Source: Solirubrobacterales bacterium
Lineage (GTDB): Bacteria; Actinomycetota; Thermoleophilia; Solirubrobacterales; Solirubrobacteraceae
DNA length: 64,000 bases
Assembly (NCBI GenBank): GCA_003132505.1
Contig: PKXY01000025.1
Coordinates: 136 to 64,135 of the forward strand
Direction: 5' to 3'
Positions 59,880 to 64,000 of the stretch are shown piece by piece. Both the position numbers and the translations under genes were made by a program. Every line of letters starts with the position of its first letter. Within the stretch, counting starts at the first letter, position 1. Under the pieces are notes generated by a model, which worked only from the letters and a program-made list of their open reading frames with translations, had not been told where the DNA came from and ran no database searches.

Positions 59880-61946
59880 ATGCGCCACCAGGCGGAGACA
59901 ATTCGCAATGTCGCGCTCGTCGGGCACCGCGGCACTGGCAAGACGTCGCTGAACGAGGCGCTGCTGTTCGAGGCCGGCGCGCTGACGCGACTCGGCAGCG
60001 TGGTGGACGGCACCACCGCGTCCGATGTCGACCCTGATGAGCAGTCGCGGCAGCTCTCGATCTCGGCGGCGCTGACGTCGTTCGATTGGTCCGGACGGAA
60101 GATCAACCTGATCGACACGCCCGGCGACCCGAGCTTCATCGCCGACGCGCTTTGCGCGCTGCGCGTCTGCGAGGCGGCGGTCTTCGTCGTCAACGCCGTG
60201 ATGGGCACGGAGGTCACGACGACGCGGCTTTGGAAAGCGGCGGCCGAACGCGACATCGCGCGCATGCTGTTCGTCAACATGCTCGACCGGGAGCGCGCCG
60301 ACTTCTTCCGCACGCTCGAGTCGCTCAAGGCCGCGTTCGGGCCGCACGTCGTCGCAACCGAGATCCCGATCGGCGGCGAGCACGAGGTCTCAGGGGTCGT
60401 CGACCTCGTCGACATGCGCGCCTACAGCTACACGCAGGCCGGACGCGGCAACGCGGTCGAGGTCGAGATCCCCGACGCGGCGCGGGCCCGCGCCGAGGAG
60501 TATCGCGAGAAGCTGATGGACGAGGTCGCGGAGGTCTCCGACGAGCTGATGGAGCGCTACCTCGAGGGCTCTGAGATCACGCACGCGGAGATCGTCGACG
60601 CCCTGCGCCGGGGCACGAACCACGGCTCGATCTTCCCCGTGGTCTGCGGCGTTGCGACGCGCAACCTCGGCACCAACCGGCTGCTCGACGCGATCGTCGA
60701 AGACCTGCCCTCCCCGGTCGAGCATGGTGGCCTGCAGCTACCCGAGGTGACGCTCGAGCCCGACGAGGCGCGCGAGCTCTTCGCCTACGTCTTCAAGACG
60801 CGAGCCGACCCCTACGCGGGGCGGATCAACCTGTTCCGCGTCTATCAGGGCGTGATGCGCCACGACGCGCAGCTGCTGAACACGCGGACCCATCAGAAGG
60901 AGCGCATCGGGCAGCTGGTCGTCTTCACGGGCAAGGGGACGACGCACGTCGACGAGCTCGGTGCCGGTGACTTCGGCGCCGTCGCAAAGCTCAAGGAGAC
61001 GCGCGCCGGCGACTGGCTGGCGGCGCGCGATGAGCCGATCCGGATGCCGGCCGACCAGCTCCCGGCGCCGGTGATGGCGTTTGCGGTCGAGCCGCGGACG
61101 AAGGGCGATGAGGACAAGGTGTTCACCGCGCTTCGCCGCCTGCAGGAGGAGGATCCGACGATCGATCTGCACCGCGACCCGCAGACCGGTGAGCAGATCG
61201 TCGCCGGCCTCTCGCAAATTCACGTCGAGGTCATCGTCGATCGCCTGCGCTCGCGCTTCGGCGCCGAGGTGACGCTGAAGCCGCCGCGCGTGCCCTACCA
61301 GGAGACGATCCGGAGCTCGGCGAAGGCGCACGGGCGCCACAAGAAGCAGTCCGGCGGCCGTGGGCAGTTCGGCGACTGCCACGTCTCGATCGAGCCGAGC
61401 GAGCCCGGGGCCGGTTTCGAGTTCGTCGATCGCATCAAAGGCGGCGCGATCCCGCGCTCGTTCATCCCGGCTGTCGAGAAAGGCGCCCGCGACGCGCTCG
61501 AGCACGGCGTGCTCGCCGGCTACCCGGTCAAGGATGTGCGCGTGACGCTGTTCGACGGAGCGTTCCACGCCGTCGACTCCTCAGAGCTCGCGTTCAAGCT
61601 GGCCGGCGCGCTGGCCGTCAAGCAGGCGCTCGAGCAGGCCGACCCGGTGCTGCTCGAGCCGGTGATGCTCGTCACGCTCTCGATCCCCGAGGACACGGTC
61701 GGCGACGTGATCGGCGATCTCAACAGCCGCCGCGGACGCCCGCAGGGGATGGAGCCGGCTGGAACGATGACCGAGGTAAAGGCCGAGATACCGATGGCCG
61801 AGCTGCTCGGCTACGCCCCAGAGCTGCGTTCGCTGACCGGTGGACAGGGCGATTACACGATGGAGTTCCTGCGCTACGAAGAGGTCCCGGGGCACCTCGT
61901 CCAGAAGCTCCTCGCGGCGGCGAGCGGGGAGGCAGTGCACGCTTAG
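59880..61946 (+). CDS. EF-G-like GTPase (FusA2 type)
   Basis: 688-residue translational GTPase paralogue of elongation factor G. G1 GHRGTGKT (15-22), DTPGDPSF (G3), G4 read as NMLDRERAD instead of NKxD, as in the divergent FusA2 group. Domains II-V follow (YVFKTRADPYAGRINLFRVYQG; KPPRVPYQETI; KKQSGGRGQFGDCHVSIEP; SRRGRPQGMEPAG). Strong ribosome-binding site GGAGAGGAG at 59864-59872, inside a CTCCC/GGGAG hairpin; TATGTT at 59844-59849 may be a -10 box. Main EF-G must be elsewhere. Confidence 0.9.
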   Translation: MRHQAETIRNVALVGHRGTGKTSLNEALLFEAGALTRLGSVVDGTTASDVDPDEQSRQLSISAALTSFDWSGRKINLIDTPGDPSFIADALCALRVCEAAVFVVNAVMGTEVTTTRLWKAAAERDIARMLFVNMLDRERADFFRTLESLKAAFGPHVVATEIPIGGEHEVSGVVDLVDMRAYSYTQAGRGNAVEVEIPDAARARAEEYREKLMDEVAEVSDELMERYLEGSEITHAEIVDALRRGTNHGSIFPVVCGVATRNLGTNRLLDAIVEDLPSPVEHGGLQLPEVTLEPDEARELFAYVFKTRADPYAGRINLFRVYQGVMRHDAQLLNTRTHQKERIGQLVVFTGKGTTHVDELGAGDFGAVAKLKETRAGDWLAARDEPIRMPADQLPAPVMAFAVEPRTKGDEDKVFTALRRLQEEDPTIDLHRDPQTGEQIVAGLSQIHVEVIVDRLRSRFGAEVTLKPPRVPYQETIRSSAKAHGRHKKQSGGRGQFGDCHVSIEPSEPGAGFEFVDRIKGGAIPRSFIPAVEKGARDALEHGVLAGYPVKDVRVTLFDGAFHAVDSSELAFKLAGALAVKQALEQADPVLLEPVMLVTLSIPEDTVGDVIGDLNSRRGRPQGMEPAGTMTEVKAEIPMAELLGYAPELRSLTGGQGDYTMEFLRYEEVPGHLVQKLLAAASGEAVHA

Positions 61947-61985
61947 AGCGCGTTCAAAATGAGTACCGTGCGCGCGCGGGGACTG

Positions 61986-61997
61986 TAGGCTGACGCG
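61986..61997 (+). promoter_or_regulatory. Putative leaderless promoter
   Basis: TAGGCT at 61986-61991, 6 nt, then GTG 61998. Confidence 0.5.
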
Positions 61998-62669
61998 GTG
62001 GCCACGCGAGAGCTCAAGATGCGTTGGGATCCGGCCGTCTGCGAGATCTGTCAGCGAAGCCTGCTGCGCGGCGAGTACGCGGTCACCTACTACGACGATG
62101 ACCGCGCGCACGCCGTCTGCGAGCTCTGCACGCCCCGCGCACATCGCCAGGGCTGGATCCGCGAGGGCACGGAGGTCGCCGAGCTTGCGCCGGCGGCACA
62201 CGCGGAGCGCGCTCGCTCGCTCGTGGCACGGCTGCGTGGTCGCCGCGAGCAGGGGCAACTCGATCCGGCGACGCGACAGCGGCGGGCTGAGCAGGCGGAT
62301 GGGGGGGAGGAGACAACGCTTGCGCACGACGATCTGCCACATCACGTTCGAGCGATGCCCAGCGGCGCCGATGCGCAGGCAGCCATGGCGCTCGCACTGT
62401 TCAACGCAAGCGAGCACGCGCGCACGATCGGCGGCGTGGTGCGCTCGCTCGGCGCGCCCTACGTCCACGCCGCCCGCGCCGCTGGCGGGCCGCTGGTCGA
62501 GGTGCTCGTCGTCTGGGAGCTCTGCTGGTATCGCTACGAGGCGGACCTCGAGAACTCCGCCGTGCGCCTGCGCGGCCAGGGCTATGAGCTCGGCGAGTTG
62601 GGCGGCGAGCTGCCGGCGGCGAATGCGGCAGCCGATGAGAGCGGCAAGCTGAGCTTGCTAGCGGACTAG
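61998..62669 (+). CDS. Uncharacterised protein with N-terminal zinc-binding CxxC pair
   Basis: 223 residues, not recognised. N-terminus has CEICQRSLLRGEYAVTYYDDD and HAVCELCTPRAHRQGWIREG, two CxxC knuckles that should bind one zinc ion. A charged linker (residues ~70-115) follows, then a helical C-terminal domain (AMALALFNASEHARTIGGVVRSLG; EVLVVWELCWYRYEADLE). Leaderless-type GTG start. Confidence 0.75.
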   Translation: MATRELKMRWDPAVCEICQRSLLRGEYAVTYYDDDRAHAVCELCTPRAHRQGWIREGTEVAELAPAAHAERARSLVARLRGRREQGQLDPATRQRRAEQADGGEETTLAHDDLPHHVRAMPSGADAQAAMALALFNASEHARTIGGVVRSLGAPYVHAARAAGGPLVEVLVVWELCWYRYEADLENSAVRLRGQGYELGELGGELPAANAAADESGKLSLLAD

Positions 62670-62697
62670 CGCGCCGTCGCGGCCGCTCGATAGGCAC

Positions 62698-62709
62698 TAA
62701 GCTCAGGGC
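62698..62709 (+). promoter_or_regulatory. Putative leaderless promoter
   Basis: TAAGCT at 62698-62703, 6 nt (CAGGGC), then ATG 62710. Confidence 0.45.
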
Positions 62710-62949
62710 ATGTCCTACTGCGTTGTTCCCCGGCCGCTTGAGGCGGCACTGCTCGAGACGCTGCGTACGCACTACGCCGGCGACCCGGACATGACGGTGA
62801 TCGTCGACCGCCGTGAGCGTGAGCGGCGGCACCCGTCGTTGCGGGGCGGCGAGCACGAGAAGCGCGTACTGCGCGATCGTCGTCGCCGGCGTATCAGCGG
62901 TGATGTGCCACCGCTCTACGGCGAGCCGGGCGCGTTCGTCGCTGAGTGA
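62710..62949 (+). CDS. Small arginine-rich uncharacterised protein
   Basis: 79 residues, not recognised. N-terminus SYCVVPRPLEAALLETLRTHYAGDPDMTVIVDRRERERRHPSLR, then a strongly basic EKRVLRDRRRRRISGDVPPLYGE. May bind nucleic acid. Stop overlaps the RNase HI start by 4 bp, so it is co-translated with it. Confidence 0.6.
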   Translation: MSYCVVPRPLEAALLETLRTHYAGDPDMTVIVDRRERERRHPSLRGGEHEKRVLRDRRRRRISGDVPPLYGEPGAFVAE

Positions 62950-63356
62950 AGGTCGTCGTCCACGTTGACGGCGGCTCGCGCGGCAACCCGGGGCCCTCGG
63001 CCGCCGCTGCAACGCTCGCGAGCCCGTCAGGCGAGCTGCTCGACGAAGTGAGCGAGCTGATCGGGCCGGCGACTAACAACGTCGCCGAGTACCGGGGCGT
63101 GCTGCTCGGTCTCCGGCGCGCGAAGGAGCTGGGCGCCACGCAGGTCGAGCTGATCAATGACTCCGAGCTCGTCGCGCGCCAGCTGAATGGCGACTACAAG
63201 GTCAAGCATCCGTCGATGATCCCGCTGTTCGGGGAGGCGCGAGCTGCGCTCGCCGGCTTCGAGCAGTGGTCGATCCGCACGGTCCGCCGTGAGGACAACG
63301 CGCGCGCCGATGCGCTCGTCAACGTGGCGCTTGACGCTGCCGAGAAAGCGCTGTAG
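62946..63356 (+). CDS. rnhA: Ribonuclease HI-family protein
   Basis: 136 residues. VVVHVDGGSRGNPGPSAAAAT with the first catalytic Asp, NNVAEYRGVLLGLRRA with Glu, INDSELVARQLNGDYKV with the second Asp, and the C-terminal REDNARADALVN with Asp. Complete catalytic set. Compact RNase HI like the N-terminal domain of mycobacterial RNase HI/CobC. GTG start. Confidence 0.9.
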   Translation: MKVVVHVDGGSRGNPGPSAAAATLASPSGELLDEVSELIGPATNNVAEYRGVLLGLRRAKELGATQVELINDSELVARQLNGDYKVKHPSMIPLFGEARAALAGFEQWSIRTVRREDNARADALVNVALDAAEKAL

Positions 63357-63382
63357 CCGCGCGCTCGATCGGCCGCGCAGAC

Positions 63383-63395
63383 TACGCTCCGCAGG
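63383..63395 (+). promoter_or_regulatory. Putative leaderless promoter of the FtsW/RodA gene
   Basis: TACGCT at 63383-63388, 7 nt, then GTG 63396. Confidence 0.45.
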
Positions 63396-64000
63396 GTGCT
63401 CGGCCCGCGCAACAGAGAGCTGATCGGGCTGATTCCGTCGGCGCTGCTCGTCACCGCGGGCTTCGCCGCGATCTTCATCCAGAGCGAGGGGAAGCTCTCG
63501 AGCGTGTCGCTGACCTACGGCGCGGCGTTCATGGGGCTGTGCCTGGCCACTCACCTCGTGATCCGCCGCGCGGCGCCGTATGCGGACCCCTACCTGTTCC
63601 CGCTCGCGGCGGTGCTGTCGAGCATCGGCATCGTCGAGCTGTACCGGATCAGCAACTACCCGGGGATCCCCAACTATGCACGCGAACAGGGGCAGTGGAT
63701 GGTGGTTGGCCTGATCCTGTTCTCAGCCACGATCATCGCGCTGCGGGACGGCCGCTACCTGCAGCTTGAGAACTATCGCTACCTGATCGCCATAGTTGGC
63801 GTCGGGAGCCTCCTGTTGCCGCGGCTACCTGGCATCGGTCAACAGGTCAATGGCGCCTACCTGAGCATCCACATCGGGTCGATCTCGTTCGAACCAGCCG
63901 AGTTCGGAAAGATCGCGATCGTCATCTTCCTCGCGTCCTATCTGCGCGACAACCGTCAGCTGCTTGTCACTGCGGGGAGGCGCATCCTCTGGGTCACGCT
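63396..64000 (+). CDS. FtsW/RodA/SpoVE-family cell-wall polymerase, 3' truncated by window end
   Basis: SEDS glycosyltransferase that polymerises lipid II at the septum or along the side wall. The first 201 codons are visible and open to the end. They contain about six membrane segments (IGLIPSALLVTAGFAAIFI; LFPLAAVLSSIGIVELYRI; WMVVGLILFSATIIAL) and the family hallmark GAYLSIHIGSISFEPAEFGKIAIVIFLASYL, equivalent to NGARRWIxxG-FQPSEFAK. GTG start after a TACGCT box. Whether it is FtsW or RodA needs the flanking genes. Confidence 0.88.
   Translation, partial: MLGPRNRELIGLIPSALLVTAGFAAIFIQSEGKLSSVSLTYGAAFMGLCLATHLVIRRAAPYADPYLFPLAAVLSSIGIVELYRISNYPGIPNYAREQGQWMVVGLILFSATIIALRDGRYLQLENYRYLIAIVGVGSLLLPRLPGIGQQVNGAYLSIHIGSISFEPAEFGKIAIVIFLASYLRDNRQLLVTAGRRILWVT

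Noticed and set aside
59880-61946. Loss of the NKxD motif in the EF-G-like protein
   Set aside because: The NMLD variant and divergent domain are typical of the FusA2 subgroup, so it is not a defect specific to this genome.

Overview
The window is a dense, high-GC bacterial chromosome segment, coding almost throughout, with many 1-4 bp start/stop overlaps and frequent GTG starts. Gene content and order (rsmD-coaD-sepIVA-like-DUF177-rpmF-rnc-smc-ftsY-ffh-rpsP-rimM-trmD-rplS-lepB-rnhB-yraN-comM, then a WhiG-like sigma factor, plus a second EF-G) point to an actinobacterium. The protein style and the recurrent TAGGCT boxes suggest a deep lineage such as Thermoleophilia/Solirubrobacterales; this placement is inference. 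No rRNA, tRNA, CRISPR array or insertion sequence was seen.

Layout. 1-6.4 kb: aromatic amino acid genes (aroF fragment, tyrA, aroA) coupled to cmk and der, then metK. 6.4-13.8 kb: a DoxX-like protein, an L,D-transpeptidase, then priA and a def-fmt-rsmB-zinc ribbon-rpe run. 13.7-20.3 kb: an envelope glycan cassette with a flippase, a methyltransferase and a GT2 enzyme on the minus strand, and two GT-C membrane glycosyltransferases on the plus strand. 20.3-23.8 kb: the riboflavin operon ribD-ribE-ribBA-ribH. 23.8-28.9 kb: accessory genes, namely a GYD protein, a DHA2-type MFS exporter and a minus-strand three-gene set related to the methylamine-utilisation (Mau) maturation genes.

29-43.5 kb: rpmB, a FakA/DAK2 protein, recG, rsmD, coaD, a SepIVA-like coiled-coil protein, then lipid genes (acyl-CoA ligase, desaturase, plsX, acpP) interleaved with DUF177 and rpmF, then rnc and smc. 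43.5-53.2 kb: ftsY, an NfeD-slipin pair, an O-methyltransferase, ffh, rpsP-khpA-rimM-trmD-rplS, two signal peptidases flanking an ECF sigma factor, and rnhB. 53.2-64 kb: yraN, a ComM remnant, thiD, two unknown proteins, ilvD, a Xer recombinase, a WhiG/FliA sigma factor, an EF-G-like GTPase, two unknown proteins, an RNase HI and the start of an FtsW/RodA gene cut by the window end.

The most unusual locus is 25.9-28.9 kb. It encodes a MauE-MauD fusion, a Tat-exported cysteine-rich MauA-like protein in which the second cofactor tryptophan aligns with tyrosine, and a CcdA-like membrane protein carrying a propeller-like domain. No stand-alone MauB or MauG is present. Other points of interest are an RNase III lacking two of four metal-binding acidic residues, a terminator-like leader directly before rplS, a recurring TAGGCT-like box 6-9 nt before start codons that implies many leaderless mRNAs, and erosion of the rnhB-yraN-comM-dprA block.
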